A stretch of 64,000 bases of DNA, taken from positions 186,001-250,000 of the forward strand of contig CAVSCX010000016.1 in assembly GCA_963726615.1 (NCBI GenBank). The letters run 5' to 3'. Positions 11,285-20,516 of this stretch are shown here, piece by piece; the stretch's first letter is position 1, and every line of letters starts with the position of its first letter. The DNA is from CAWDZK01 sp963726615 (GTDB lineage Bacteria > Actinomycetota > Actinomycetes > JACCUZ01). The translations under genes and the position numbers were made by a program. The notes beneath the pieces were generated by a model. That model saw only the letters and a program-made list of their open reading frames with translations, was not told the origin of the DNA and did no database searches.

Positions 11285-12661
11285 TCAGACCCGCGGCGGC
11301 AGGGCCGCTCCGCCGGTCGCGTCGCTGAGCACGAGCACCGGCAGGTCGCCAAGCTGGAGCGTGCTGCCGCCCAACGGCAGTGCGGTCGCCGTCTCGCCGA
11401 GGGTCTCGGCCGAGGTGGCGTCGAAGGCCGTCCGGACCTCGGCCGACCCGCCGGGACTCCAGTAGACCTGCGCCCGGCCGCGCGGGGTGGTGAGGGCGCA
11501 GACCCACACGTCGGCCCCGTCGACCGGGCCGCACGAGTCGACCGTGGACCCCAGAAGCCAGCGGTGCACCGTGTCGAACGCCCCGCCCGCGTCGGTGGGG
11601 GTGGCGTTGTCGGCCCGGACCAGCTCGGTGTTGGCGATGCTGTGCAGGTCCCAGGCGTACCAGTAGACCCGCTCGACCCCGTCGGCCGCGTCGAGCAGGT
11701 AGCTCATCGCGACATTGGTCATCTGTGCCTCCGGCGCGAGCGGGTCCACTGCGTCCCCGCCCTGCAGGCCGTAGTTGATCTCGGTGTCCCACACCGGCTT
11801 GTCGGCGGCGACGCCTTGGAGCTCGAGGATCCGGCGCGACTCGGTGAGCAGGGCCGCCTTGCGCACGAGACCCTCCCCGTCCTCCGGGTACAGCTGCAGC
11901 GAGAGCACGTCGACCATGTCGGCGACCGGCACGCCGCGCACCTTCTCCGCGAACAGCAGCCGCAGGCCGGCTCGCTGGAACAGCGTGCGCGCGGCCATCG
12001 CCGGCGCGACCAGGGTCGGCACCGGGGTGACCGAGTCGACCACCGCGCGCGCGGCTGCGGTCAGCTTGGCCATCTGGCGGTAGCTACCGTTCCAGTAGCC
12101 CTCGACGTTGGCCTCGTTCCAGACCTGGAACGCGACGTCGGGGGCGTTGTAGCGCTCCACCACCGCGCTGACGTACGCCTTCCAGGCGCGCATCTTCGGC
12201 ATCGACGCGGCGCCGGCGCCGTACGCGCCGACCTTCTTCGGCTTGCGCGAGTGGAACGTGGGGGTCTGCCCGAGGACGATGAGTGTCTGCGCCTTGTGCG
12301 CCCTGGCAGTGTCGACGATCGCGTCCAGCCGGCTGAAGTCGTAGCTGCCCGGAGCGGTCTCCACCTGGCTCCACACGGCTCCGGCGTCCCAGACCCGGAG
12401 CGACCCGACCGGCCCGTCCGGCCAGGAGTCGCCGACCGGGTCGGCGTCGTGCATGCCGAAGAACGAGGGCTCGAGGCCGCCCGGCACCGGCGTGACCGTG
12501 GGGACGGGCCGGGAGGCAGGCTCGGAGGCCCCGGCCGAACCGCCTCCCGCGGAGGGTCCGTCGGACCCGCCAGAGCCGCCAGAGCCGCCGGAGCAGCCCG
12601 AGAGCACGGTGCCGAGGAGGACGGCCAGCAGGGCGGCGATCGGGGTGAGGGGTCGTCGCAT
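11285..12661 (-). CDS. Secreted TIM-barrel glycoside hydrolase-like lipoprotein
   Basis: 458 residues. A type II signal peptide ends in the lipobox LSGC with Cys23 as lipidation site, followed by a Gly/Ser-rich linker (about residues 24-50), so the enzyme is tethered outside the membrane. The catalytic part resembles clan GH-A enzymes (GH39/GH5-like): FQVWNEANVEGYW supplies the acid/base Glu of an NE motif, and KPVWDTEINYG near residue 280 offers the nucleophile Glu. VYWYAWDLHS is a late barrel strand. A small beta domain follows (about 370-458). The substrate is unknown. It converges closely (28 bases) with the glycosyltransferase of the polysaccharide locus, so trimming the locus's own polymer is possible but unproven. 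From here to the window end no frameshifts of the 0.15-10.7 kb type are seen. Confidence 0.8.
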   Translation of the reverse strand: MRRPLTPIAALLAVLLGTVLSGCSGGSGGSGGSDGPSAGGGSAGASEPASRPVPTVTPVPGGLEPSFFGMHDADPVGDSWPDGPVGSLRVWDAGAVWSQVETAPGSYDFSRLDAIVDTARAHKAQTLIVLGQTPTFHSRKPKKVGAYGAGAASMPKMRAWKAYVSAVVERYNAPDVAFQVWNEANVEGYWNGSYRQMAKLTAAARAVVDSVTPVPTLVAPAMAARTLFQRAGLRLLFAEKVRGVPVADMVDVLSLQLYPEDGEGLVRKAALLTESRRILELQGVAADKPVWDTEINYGLQGGDAVDPLAPEAQMTNVAMSYLLDAADGVERVYWYAWDLHSIANTELVRADNATPTDAGGAFDTVHRWLLGSTVDSCGPVDGADVWVCALTTPRGRAQVYWSPGGSAEVRTAFDATSAETLGETATALPLGGSTLQLGDLPVLVLSDATGGAALPPRV

Positions 12662-12722
12662 GGTGCCGACACGCTACCCATCCGGCCGGGGGGTGATGCC
12701 GCGGCGGGGCGGCGGTGCGACC

Positions 12723-13562
12723 ATGTGCGCCGTGACGGCCAGCGAGCGGACGTCCGGGCCGGAAGCGGTCCGCGTCGTCGCTCACCGCGGCTCGTCGGGC
12801 GACGCGCCCGAGCACACGCTGAGCGCCTACAAGCGGGCCGTCGAGGTCGGTGCGGACGCCCTCGAGTGCGACGTCCGGCTGACGAAGGACGGGCACCTCG
12901 TGTGCGTCCACGACCGGCGCATCGACCGCACCTCCAACGGCCGCGGGATCCTGTCCACGCTGGAGCTCGCCGAGCTGACCGAGCTCGACTGGGGCTCCTG
13001 GCGGGACAGCTGGGAGGACTTCGAGGACCCCGAGATGCCGGACCGGGACAAGTCCCAGATCCTCACGCTGCGTCGGTTGCTCGAGAGTGTCGCTGCTGCC
13101 GATCGGCGCGTGGAGGTGGCGATCGAGACCAAGCACCCGACCCGCTACGCCGGACTTGTCGAGAGACGCCTGGTCGCCCTGCTGGACGAGTTCGGCTGGG
13201 CCCGGGCCGGGTCGCCGGTCCGGGTGATGTCGTTCTCGCAGCTCTCGCTGCGTCGGCTGCGGTCGCTGGCACCGGACCTGCGGTCGGTGATGCTGTTCGA
13301 GCGCGTCCCGTTGCGCTTCCGCGACGGGACCCTGCCGGAGGGTGTGGCGGTCGCCGGCCCGCGCATCGACGTGGTCCGGGCGCACCCGCGGTACGTCGAG
13401 AGGTGCCGCCGGCAGGGCCACCCGGTGCACGTCTGGACCGTCGACGAGCCCGAGGACGTGGAGCTCTGCGTCGGCCTCGGCGTGGAGGCGATCATCACCA
13501 ACAGGCCCGGCGCCGTGCTGGCGGCGCTGGGCCGCGCACCGGGGGAGACCGCCCGCCCCTGA
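12723..13562 (+). CDS. Glycerophosphodiester phosphodiesterase
   Basis: Hydrolyses glycerophosphodiesters to glycerol-3-phosphate and an alcohol. The GDPD TIM-barrel begins early. VVAHRGSSGDAPEHTLSAY carries the catalytic His21-Arg and the PEHT metal/ligand residues; ALECDVRLTKDGHLVCVHD gives the ExD metal pair and the second catalytic His. VAIETKHPTRY and HVWTVDEPEDVELCVGLGVEAIITNRP complete the fold. 279 residues from ATG 12723; GTG 12732 is an alternative nine bases later. No signal peptide, so it is the cytoplasmic form. It diverges from the lipoprotein gene with a 61-base spacer that must hold both promoters. Confidence 0.9.
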   Translation: MCAVTASERTSGPEAVRVVAHRGSSGDAPEHTLSAYKRAVEVGADALECDVRLTKDGHLVCVHDRRIDRTSNGRGILSTLELAELTELDWGSWRDSWEDFEDPEMPDRDKSQILTLRRLLESVAAADRRVEVAIETKHPTRYAGLVERRLVALLDEFGWARAGSPVRVMSFSQLSLRRLRSLAPDLRSVMLFERVPLRFRDGTLPEGVAVAGPRIDVVRAHPRYVERCRRQGHPVHVWTVDEPEDVELCVGLGVEAIITNRPGAVLAALGRAPGETARP

Positions 13563-13647
13563 CCCGATGCCAGCCCGTCGGCCCGTTTCGTCCCGCTGTG
13601 CCCGGGAACGGGTCTCTCGCGAGCAGTAGGCAGTGAGAGGACATGTC

Positions 13648-14139
13648 ATGGCGACGGGGGACGGCACCGCGGCGGCGCCCGCGCCGCCGACCCTGGTGAC
13701 CCGCGGCCCGGTCGTGTCGATCGACGTCCCGCACGAGCGCACCGGGGTCCGCCTGGCCCGGCATGCCTTCGCCGACCAGATCGCCGCGGCGGGGGTCGAG
13801 CGGGAGGCCCGCGACGACGCGATGCTGGTGCTCTCCGAGCTGGTGAGCAACGCCGTCAAGCACGCGACCCCGCTGCCGTCCGGGCAGATCACGGTGCGCT
13901 GGAGCCTCGACGCGGAGGTGCTGCACCTCGAGATCGTCGACGGCGGGGCGGGGACCCGCCCGCGCGCCGCGGTCGCCCCGCTGTCTGCCCTGGGCGGCCG
14001 GGGGCTGGACATCGTCCGGACCGTCAGCCGGCACTGGGGAGTCATGGAGGGCGAGGACTCGGTCACCGTGTGGGCCGAGGTCCCGCGCTCGAACCCCGGC
14101 CCGGCTGCCCCCGAGGACGGCCCGACGCCCGGTCGCTAG
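13648..14139 (+). CDS. RsbW-fold ATP-binding regulatory protein
   Basis: About 163 residues with a HATPase_c_2 domain as in actinobacterial anti-sigma/serine-kinase regulators. The N-box is DDAMLVLSELVSNAVKHATP, and the G-box is LGGRGLDIVRTVSRHWGVM, both intact. I chose the ATG at 13648 because GAGAGG lies seven bases upstream; a GTG five codons earlier lacks such a site. No partner anti-anti-sigma factor is adjacent, as is usual for the many stand-alone members in this phylum. Phosphorylation or sequestration of a regulatory partner is likely but the target is not visible. Confidence 0.82.
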   Translation: MATGDGTAAAPAPPTLVTRGPVVSIDVPHERTGVRLARHAFADQIAAAGVEREARDDAMLVLSELVSNAVKHATPLPSGQITVRWSLDAEVLHLEIVDGGAGTRPRAAVAPLSALGGRGLDIVRTVSRHWGVMEGEDSVTVWAEVPRSNPGPAAPEDGPTPGR

Positions 14140-14182
14140 TGTTCGACGGGTCGATCTCCCGCCGTCCCCGGAGCCGCACCGC

Positions 14183-15151
14183 ATGGGCACCAAGTCCACC
14201 CGCCGACGTACGGCCCGCACCGCCGGCCGGTCAGGTGCCGCCGGCGAGGTACCAGTCGTCGCGGGCCGTGAGCCCTGCCCCTGTGGCTCGGGCCGGCGCT
14301 ACAAGGCCTGCCACGGCCGGAGCGCCGGCCAGGCCGCGGAGGCCTTCGTGGCCCGTCCCTTCGCCGGCCTGGCCGGCGAGTGCGACTGGGTCGCGATGCG
14401 CGAGATCGTCCCGGCGGCAACTGCCGGCCTGAGCCTCGCCGGGGAGAACGCCGACCGGCCGGCGACGCTGGCGACCGTCCTGCCGATGGCCTGGCCGGGC
14501 CTGGTCCGCCAGGACGGCGAGCTGTTCGTCGGGCTGCAGGTCCCGGGTGGCTCCGGTGACGCCAACCGCGACGTCGCGCACGCGTTGGAGCTGGCGCTCA
14601 CGGCCGAGCCGGGCACGCCGATCGCCCCCACGGCACTGCCGGGCGCCGGAGCGCGGCTGCAGGACCTGCTCGACACCTCCGCTCCGTTGCAGGTCACCGT
14701 GCACGACGGGTTCGACTTCTGGCTGGAGGGCGTCGACGACCGCAGCCCGGAGGTGATCGCCTCGATGGAGCGGGCCAACGAGGCGGTGGTGCCGACGGTG
14801 CGGCTGGCCTCGGTCGAGGCGGCCTACTGGTGCCAGATCCGGGACCGGCACCACCTGCGGTGGGTCGTGCCGCACGACGAGGACGCCCTGATGGACGCAC
14901 TCGCCAGGCTGCACGCGCTCGGCGCGGACACGGTGGGCGACGGCTCCCGGTACGTCGGGTCGTTCCGCGCCCACGGCCTGGTCGTGCCGGTCTGGGACCT
15001 GGCGGTCGGCACGCCGGCCGACGCGCTGGAGGAGCCGGTGGCGGCGTTCGCCGGCCGCCTCGCGGAGTCGCTCGACGAGACGGCGCCGCTGTCCGATGCC
15101 GCCCGGCGGGCCCGGGACGGTCTGCGCGGCCGGCAGCTCACCCTGCGCTGA
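14183..15151 (+). CDS. DUF5926 family protein with SEC-C zinc motif
   Basis: 322 residues. A basic N-terminal tail is followed by a SEC-C zinc knuckle EPCPCGSGRRYKACHG with ligands Cys32, Cys34, Cys43 and His44. The rest is an actinobacterial conserved domain of unknown function (blocks LPMAWPGLVRQDGELFVGLQ, FDFWLEGV and GSFRAHGLVVPVWDL). SEC-C knuckles often bind SecB, ribosomes or nucleic acids in other proteins; no such role can be claimed here. Followed by a GC-rich hairpin that may terminate transcription. Confidence 0.8.
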   Translation: MGTKSTRRRTARTAGRSGAAGEVPVVAGREPCPCGSGRRYKACHGRSAGQAAEAFVARPFAGLAGECDWVAMREIVPAATAGLSLAGENADRPATLATVLPMAWPGLVRQDGELFVGLQVPGGSGDANRDVAHALELALTAEPGTPIAPTALPGAGARLQDLLDTSAPLQVTVHDGFDFWLEGVDDRSPEVIASMERANEAVVPTVRLASVEAAYWCQIRDRHHLRWVVPHDEDALMDALARLHALGADTVGDGSRYVGSFRAHGLVVPVWDLAVGTPADALEEPVAAFAGRLAESLDETAPLSDAARRARDGLRGRQLTLR

Positions 15152-15155
15152 GCGC

Positions 15156-15178
15156 GGACCCGCTCCGCGGGCCCCTTT
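15156..15178 (+). terminator. Candidate hairpin terminator after the DUF5926 gene
   Basis: GGACCCGC at 15156-15163 pairs with GCGGGCCC at 15167-15174 (eight pairs, one G-T type wobble) across a three-base loop, followed by CTTT. It starts five bases after the stop codon. The T run is short, so termination efficiency is uncertain. The remaining bases to 15359 hold nothing else I recognise. Confidence 0.4.
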
Positions 15179-15359
15179 GCGCGCCGGGCGGTCTCGGATA
15201 TCGTCGCGGCCAGGCCCGAGCGCTGCTGCATCCCCCGTCGGTTGCGCTCGGGCCGCCCCATGTCCGCAGCCGAGGCCGGCCCGGTCGACGGAATCCGTCG
15301 TCCGAGGGGATGACGCCGGCCGGATCGCTGCGGATCGGCCCGCCGACCGGCGGCGCGGG

Positions 15360-16583
15360 TCAGACCGGCAGCTGGTCCCGGCTGATCGGGCACGACATGC
15401 ACCGCGGCCCACCGCGGCCGCTGCCCAGCTCGGAGCCGGCGATGCGGACCACCTCGATGCCGGCCTCCTCGAGCCGCGCGTTGGTCTCGACGTTGCGCTC
15501 GTAGGCCACCGCCAGCCGCGGCCCGATCGCCAGGGTGTTGTTGCCGTCGTCCCACTGCTCCCGCTCGGCGGTCACCGGGTCGAGGCCGGTGTCGATGATG
15601 CGCAGCGTGTCGATGCCCATCGCCTTGGCCGCGGCGACCAGGAACGGCTCCGGCCCGTCGACGTGCAGCTCGCCCCCATCGGTGACCGTGTACGCCTGCA
15701 GGGTGTCGGCGATGTTCGGGTACATGACCACGGCGTCGACGTCGACCATGGTGCAGACGGTGTCCAGGTGCATGGTCGCCCGCTCCTGCGCGATCGGCAC
15801 CGCGAGGACCGTGCTCGCGAGCCGGCGGTCGAACACCGTGCGGGCCAGCCGCTCGACACCGGCCGGCGTCGTGCGCTCGCCGACGCCGACCGCCACCACG
15901 CCGGGTGCGAGCAGCAGCACGTCGCCGCCCTCGACCGGCTCGTTCTCCGGACCGTGCACCAGCTCGGTGCCGGCGAAGCGCGGGTGGTGACGGTAGATCG
16001 CCCGGGTGAGAGTCGTCTCCCGCTCCCGGGCCGGCATCGCCAGGCTGGTCACGGCCACCCGGTCGCGGATCCAGACGCTGGAGTCGCGGGTGAAGAGCAG
16101 GTTGGGCAGCGGGTCGATGACGAAGTCGTGGCGGTCCATGAACCGGTAGACCAGACCGCCCACCGGGGCGATCTCCTCGTGGGCCAGCCCTGCCATCAGG
16201 GCCCCGGCCAGGTCGGTGGGGTGCAGCCCCCCGAGGTACGACGCGACGAACCCGTGCAAGGTCTCGCCCAGCCGGGGGTCCCGCAGCACCGCGTCGATCG
16301 CCTCGGTCCGGGCCTCCTCGACCTCGAGGGCGGTGGCCAGCAGGTCGGCCAGGTAGAGCACCTCGACGCCGTGGTCGCGCAGCGACTGGGCGAACGCGTC
16401 GTGCTCGTCCTGGGCCCGGCCGACCCAGGGGATCCCGTCGAAGAGCAGCGTGTCGTTGTTGCGCGGGGTGAGCCGCTTGAGCTCGGGGCCGGGCCGGTGC
16501 AGCAGCACCGTACGCAGCCTTCCGACCTCGCTGTCGACGCCGAGCGGTGCCGCCTCGGCGGCGCTGGCGGGGGTCTCGGTCAT
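15360..16583 (-). CDS. arcA: Arginine deiminase
   Basis: Converts arginine to citrulline and ammonia. 407 residues, normal length. Family signatures are LHRPGPELKRLTPRN and FTRDSSVWI near residue 165, EGGDVLLL, the catalytic His block ATMHLDTVCTMVD, DDGNNTLAI and the C-terminal nucleophile Cys395 in GGPRCMSCP. ATG at 16583. No ornithine carbamoyltransferase, carbamate kinase or arginine/ornithine antiporter is nearby, so this is an isolated gene and not a classical arcABC fermentation operon; it may serve acid resistance or arginine salvage. Confidence 0.93.
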   Translation of the reverse strand: MTETPASAAEAAPLGVDSEVGRLRTVLLHRPGPELKRLTPRNNDTLLFDGIPWVGRAQDEHDAFAQSLRDHGVEVLYLADLLATALEVEEARTEAIDAVLRDPRLGETLHGFVASYLGGLHPTDLAGALMAGLAHEEIAPVGGLVYRFMDRHDFVIDPLPNLLFTRDSSVWIRDRVAVTSLAMPARERETTLTRAIYRHHPRFAGTELVHGPENEPVEGGDVLLLAPGVVAVGVGERTTPAGVERLARTVFDRRLASTVLAVPIAQERATMHLDTVCTMVDVDAVVMYPNIADTLQAYTVTDGGELHVDGPEPFLVAAAKAMGIDTLRIIDTGLDPVTAEREQWDDGNNTLAIGPRLAVAYERNVETNARLEEAGIEVVRIAGSELGSGRGGPRCMSCPISRDQLPV

Positions 16584-16686
16584 GGCCGGAAGGGTAGCCG
16601 TGGCCGCCCGGCCCGTCGCCGTCTCGTGTGGCGCACCTCACGTACCCGGCGTGGGGAGGTCAGCCTCGGAACCGCCGTCGGCGAGC

Positions 16687-18627
16687 ATGGGGCGGATGCG
16701 GCGTCTCCCACTGCTCGGCCTGGCGGCGGCCGTCACTGCGGTGGCGGTCGTCGGCGTTCAGGCCGCGACGGTCGTGGGGCGGCCCGAGCCACGACCGGTG
16801 CCCGGGGTGCGGACTGTCGCCCGCTGCCCGGACGGACCGGTGCCGGCAGGCGACCGGCCGGTGCCCCTGGTGGCCGACCTCGCCCGTGTCCAGGTCCGCG
16901 ACAGCGCCTCGCGGCCCGCGCTCGTCGCGGCCGCCGACCAGGTGCTCGCCGGCACGGTCCCCGTCGTGAAGCCCCGGACGGTGCCGGGCGAGGACCCGCT
17001 GCGCTACCTGTACGACTCGGGGGTCGCACTGCGCCGTGTGGTCGGCGTCCTGGGCTACGCCTACGCGGCCACCCACGACAACCGGTACCTCGCCGCGCTC
17101 TCCGCCCAGACGGTCCGGGCGGCGCGGTGGTCCGACTGGAACCCCGGGCACCCGCTGGACGCCGCCCAGGTCGGCGCCGCCGTGGCGCTGGGGTATGCCT
17201 GGTCCCGGGCGCAGATGTCGGCGGACGAGCGCGCCGAGGTGCTCGCCGCACTCGAGACCCGCCTCGTGGCGCCGTACGTCTGCGGCACCGGGGGGCTCGC
17301 CTCACGCCGGGTCGGCCAGGGCAACCAGGCGACGGTGGTGGGGACCGCGGTGGTGCTCGCCGGGCTGGCCGCGCGGGGGGCGGCCGGCTGGTCCGACCCC
17401 GCGGTGCAGGCCGGGTCGAGGGCGCTGGCGCGGCACGCCGCCGCTGACGGCTCGGGTCGCTCGCTGGCGGACGGCCCGACCGCGGAAGGGCTGATGTACA
17501 CGAGCTACGAGGCGGCGAGCGTCGCGTTGCTCGACGCCACCGTGCGTGCAGTCCGCGACCAGCCTGCGCTCACCGGGCCGCTCCGCGCCGCCCTCCCGTC
17601 GCTGGCGGCCCTGGCGGCCTGGACCGAGCACTGCGGACGGGTCCTCGAGCCCGCCGTCCAGGACGGGTGGGACGACTACCCCTGGGTCGACCGCGCAACG
17701 GCGCTGGCCGCGATGGCCCGCCATCCCGACTCCGGGGCCCGGCTGCTCGGCATCTACGAGGCGCTGCAGGCGCGCGGCCGCCTCACGCTGCCCGGCGCCG
17801 GGGAGTGGGCCGCGCCAGACGGCATCGCCGAGCTGGTCCTGGCCCAGCTGGCTCCCGCCGCGGCGCCGCCGGCGCCGGCGCCGGACCTGCACGTCTCCGG
17901 CGGGCCCGCCGCTGCCCGGTACTACGGCTGCGCGACGTCCGGCGACACCTACGCCCTGATGACCGCCGTGCCGAACGACGCGCCGCACGCCCATGCCGAC
18001 GTCGGCAACGTCGTGGTGAAGCAGGGCGAGCAGACCCTGCTCGACGACCTCGGCCAGCGTTCGTACTCCTTCACCGGGGGTCCGGTCTGGCGGGCAGCGA
18101 CCAAGGCGCACAGCACGCTGGGTGTCGCGCAGGCGGACGGCGCCGTCCGGCAGCGGGCCGGCGGGAAGGGTGCCGTCGCTGTCGCGGGAACCGACCTGGT
18201 GATGACCTCGACGTCCGCGCTGCCCGGTGTCGCGAGCTGGCAGCGGCGGCTGACCGTCGGCGACGGCGTCGTGCGCATCCGGGACGACGTCACGGCGACC
18301 GGCGAGGCCGCGGTGCCCCTGTCGGCCTCGTTCCTGCTGTCGGCGCCGCCGGCCGCCGTGGTCAGCCAGCCGGACGGCTCGTTGCGGTTCACGGTGGCGG
18401 ACGGATCGGCCTGGCTGCTCGTGCCACCGGCCGGCACCAGCCTCATCGTGACCGACGCCTCGCCACAGCCGCCGTACGTCGACGCGCCGGACCTCGCGCC
18501 CGCGGCGGCCGCGCACACCCTGGTCGTCCTGCGCAGCGACCTGGCCGGCACCGGGTCGCTGACCACCGAGCTGCGCCGGGCCGACCCCGTCGTGACCCCG
18601 GCGCCGGGGGGAGTCCCGGCTCGCTAG
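16687..18627 (+). CDS. Heparinase II/III-like secreted polysaccharide lyase-family protein
   Basis: 646 residues from ATG 16687 (ATG 16696 three codons later is equally possible). A short basic start and hydrophobic stretch to about residue 30 form a signal peptide or anchor. The middle is an alpha-toroid (about 60-390), with the YAYAATHDNRYLAAL helix pair. The C-terminal beta-sandwich opens with AARYYGCATSGDTYALMTAV and has the PHAHADVGNVVV motif typical of heparinase II/III proteins, where the second His takes part in catalysis or metal binding. No dockerin or cell-wall domain. Together with the upstream lipoprotein glycosidase it suggests extracellular polysaccharide turnover; the substrate is not predictable. 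Confidence 0.72.
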   Translation: MGRMRRLPLLGLAAAVTAVAVVGVQAATVVGRPEPRPVPGVRTVARCPDGPVPAGDRPVPLVADLARVQVRDSASRPALVAAADQVLAGTVPVVKPRTVPGEDPLRYLYDSGVALRRVVGVLGYAYAATHDNRYLAALSAQTVRAARWSDWNPGHPLDAAQVGAAVALGYAWSRAQMSADERAEVLAALETRLVAPYVCGTGGLASRRVGQGNQATVVGTAVVLAGLAARGAAGWSDPAVQAGSRALARHAAADGSGRSLADGPTAEGLMYTSYEAASVALLDATVRAVRDQPALTGPLRAALPSLAALAAWTEHCGRVLEPAVQDGWDDYPWVDRATALAAMARHPDSGARLLGIYEALQARGRLTLPGAGEWAAPDGIAELVLAQLAPAAAPPAPAPDLHVSGGPAAARYYGCATSGDTYALMTAVPNDAPHAHADVGNVVVKQGEQTLLDDLGQRSYSFTGGPVWRAATKAHSTLGVAQADGAVRQRAGGKGAVAVAGTDLVMTSTSALPGVASWQRRLTVGDGVVRIRDDVTATGEAAVPLSASFLLSAPPAAVVSQPDGSLRFTVADGSAWLLVPPAGTSLIVTDASPQPPYVDAPDLAPAAAAHTLVVLRSDLAGTGSLTTELRRADPVVTPAPGGVPAR

Positions 18628-18637
18628 CGTGCCCGGC

Positions 18638-19558
18638 ATGGGGACCTTCGCCGTGCGCGACGCGACAGCCGACGACTACCCGGCAGCCGCCGCGCTGCGG
18701 GCCGCGAACGAGCCGGACCGCATCGTCAGCGCCCAGGGCATGGCGGTGTGGATGGGCGACCTGCCCGGGCGCGCGGGCCTCGCCACCTGGCTCGCCGAGG
18801 CCGACGGCGAGGCCATCGGCTGGGCGATGGCGATGCGCGCCTGGACCCAGCCGGACGACGGGGTCGGCTCGGTGGACGTGGTGGTCCACCCCGACCACCA
18901 CCGGCGTGGCATCGGCACGGCCCTGGCCGACCTGGTCCGCGGGCAGTGCGCGGAGCTGCGCCTCCACACCGTCCGGGCGATGTCCCGGGACGCGCCCGGT
19001 GCCCGGGCGATGGCCGCCCGGCACGGCTTCCGCGCGACGCACCTGTCGACCACGTCCACGGTCGACCCGCGCACCATCACCCCGGGGCCGGTCCCGCCGG
19101 ACGTCCGGCTGGTGCCGTTCGCCGAGCTGGACGACCCACAACCGGTGTTCGACCTCGACCTCGAGGTGTCGAGGGACGTGCCCGGCGACGAGAGCTTCGA
19201 GTCGATGACCCTGGCGGACTGGTCCGCCCGGTTCTGGCGCTCGCCCGTGGTCGACGACGAGTGCAGCCTCCTCGCCTACGTCGACGGCGAGCCGGCCGGG
19301 CTGACCATGCTGCGCCTCGACCGTGCGTCCGGCCGCGCGCACAACAACATCACCGGGGTACGCCGGGCCCACCGCAGACGAGGCCTGGCCCGGCTGCTCA
19401 AGTCGCACAGCCTGCACCGTGCCGCCCGGCTCGGCGCGACCCAGGCGGCCACCGAGAACGACGAGAAGAACGCCGCGATGCTGGCGGTCAACGCCGGGCT
19501 CGGGTACCGGCCGTCGTCCCGCCGGGTCGAGTGGGAGCGCTCGGCTGGGCCTGGATAG
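18638..19558 (+). CDS. Tandem GNAT acetyltransferase
   Basis: 306 residues with two GNAT folds. The N-terminal domain has the acetyl-CoA loop HPDHHRRGIGTALADL near residue 90. The C-terminal domain has GVRRAHRRRGLARLLK near residue 245, followed by ENDEKNAAMLAVNAGLGYRP. Both copies keep the RRxxGxxxL pyrophosphate-binding pattern, so both may bind cofactor. Substrate unknown. Starts ten bases after the heparinase-like gene stop and ends ten bases before the SDR, so the three are likely cotranscribed. Confidence 0.82.
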   Translation: MGTFAVRDATADDYPAAAALRAANEPDRIVSAQGMAVWMGDLPGRAGLATWLAEADGEAIGWAMAMRAWTQPDDGVGSVDVVVHPDHHRRGIGTALADLVRGQCAELRLHTVRAMSRDAPGARAMAARHGFRATHLSTTSTVDPRTITPGPVPPDVRLVPFAELDDPQPVFDLDLEVSRDVPGDESFESMTLADWSARFWRSPVVDDECSLLAYVDGEPAGLTMLRLDRASGRAHNNITGVRRAHRRRGLARLLKSHSLHRAARLGATQAATENDEKNAAMLAVNAGLGYRPSSRRVEWERSAGPG

Positions 19559-19568
19559 GTTCGCCGGC

Positions 19569-20498
19569 ATGGCTCTCCTCACCGGCAAGGTCGCGATCGT
19601 CACCGGCGCTGGGCGCGGCATCGGCCGCGGCGAGGCGATCGAGCTGGCCCGCGAAGGCGCCCGCGTCGTGGTCAACGAGCTGGACGCCGAGGCCGGCCAG
19701 GCCGTCGTCGACGAGATCACGGCCGCCGGCGGGGAAGCGGTCCTCGACACCGGCGACTGCTCGGAGGAGGCGACCGCGGCCGGGCTGGTAGCGACAGCGC
19801 TGGACACCTGGGGCCGGCTCGACGCGCTCGTCAACAACGCCGGCATCCTGCGCGACCGCACCGTGGCGAAGATGTCGGCGGACGAGTGGGACGCCGTCAT
19901 CAAGGTGCACCTGCGCGGTCACTTCCTGCCGACCCGCGCCGCGTGCGCGCACTGGAAGGGGTCGGGCAGCCGGTCCGGGACCGCCGGCCGGATCGTGTGC
20001 ACAGCGTCGTCGTCCGGGCTGCTCGGCAACTTCGGCCAGGCCAACTACGGCGCCGCCAAGGCCGGCATCGCGGCGTTCTCGACGATCGTCGCGATGGAGA
20101 TGGCGCGGTACGGCGTGCGCTGCAACGCCATCGCCCCGGCTGCGCGCACCCGGATGACCGAGTCGGCGTACGGCGCCTTCAAGGACCTCTCCGGGGACGA
20201 CCAGGGCGAGACGTTCGATTTCTGGCACCCGGACAACGTGGCGCCGCTGGTGGCCTACCTGTGCAGCGAGTCCGCCGGCACGACCAGCGGCAAGGTGTTC
20301 GGCGTGCAGGGCGACGCGGTCGAGCTCTACCAGCCGTTCACCTCGGCGGCCGTGATCCAGAACCACGACACCCGCTTCACCGCCGAGGGGATCGCGGCCC
20401 GGGCGCACGAGCTGTTCGAGGCCAGCGGCATCAACCCCGAGGTCGAGAACATGATGGCCAAGCTGCGCTTCACCATGACCGAGCGCTCCGACCTCTGA
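19569..20498 (+). CDS. Short-chain dehydrogenase/reductase
   Basis: 309 residues. Classical SDR: the cofactor motif is VTGAGRGIGRGEA, NNAG follows near residue 88, and the active site has Ser at TASSSGLLGNFGQANYGAAKAG (YxxxK present). The C-terminal extension after residue 220 (GKVFGVQGDAVELYQPF) resembles the hydroxyacyl-CoA dehydrogenase-type SDRs used in lipid or steroid metabolism. NAD(P) preference and substrate are not determined. ATG 19569 is in the spacer after the tandem GNAT gene. Confidence 0.88.
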   Translation: MALLTGKVAIVTGAGRGIGRGEAIELAREGARVVVNELDAEAGQAVVDEITAAGGEAVLDTGDCSEEATAAGLVATALDTWGRLDALVNNAGILRDRTVAKMSADEWDAVIKVHLRGHFLPTRAACAHWKGSGSRSGTAGRIVCTASSSGLLGNFGQANYGAAKAGIAAFSTIVAMEMARYGVRCNAIAPAARTRMTESAYGAFKDLSGDDQGETFDFWHPDNVAPLVAYLCSESAGTTSGKVFGVQGDAVELYQPFTSAAVIQNHDTRFTAEGIAARAHELFEASGINPEVENMMAKLRFTMTERSDL

Positions 20499-20516
20499 CC
20501 GGCCCGCTCGGACCGG

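Noticed and set aside
11564..13636. Plus-strand open frame of about 690 codons opposite the lipoprotein gene
   Set aside because: Arg/Gly/Val-rich shadow of the lipoprotein and GDPD genes with no family features.
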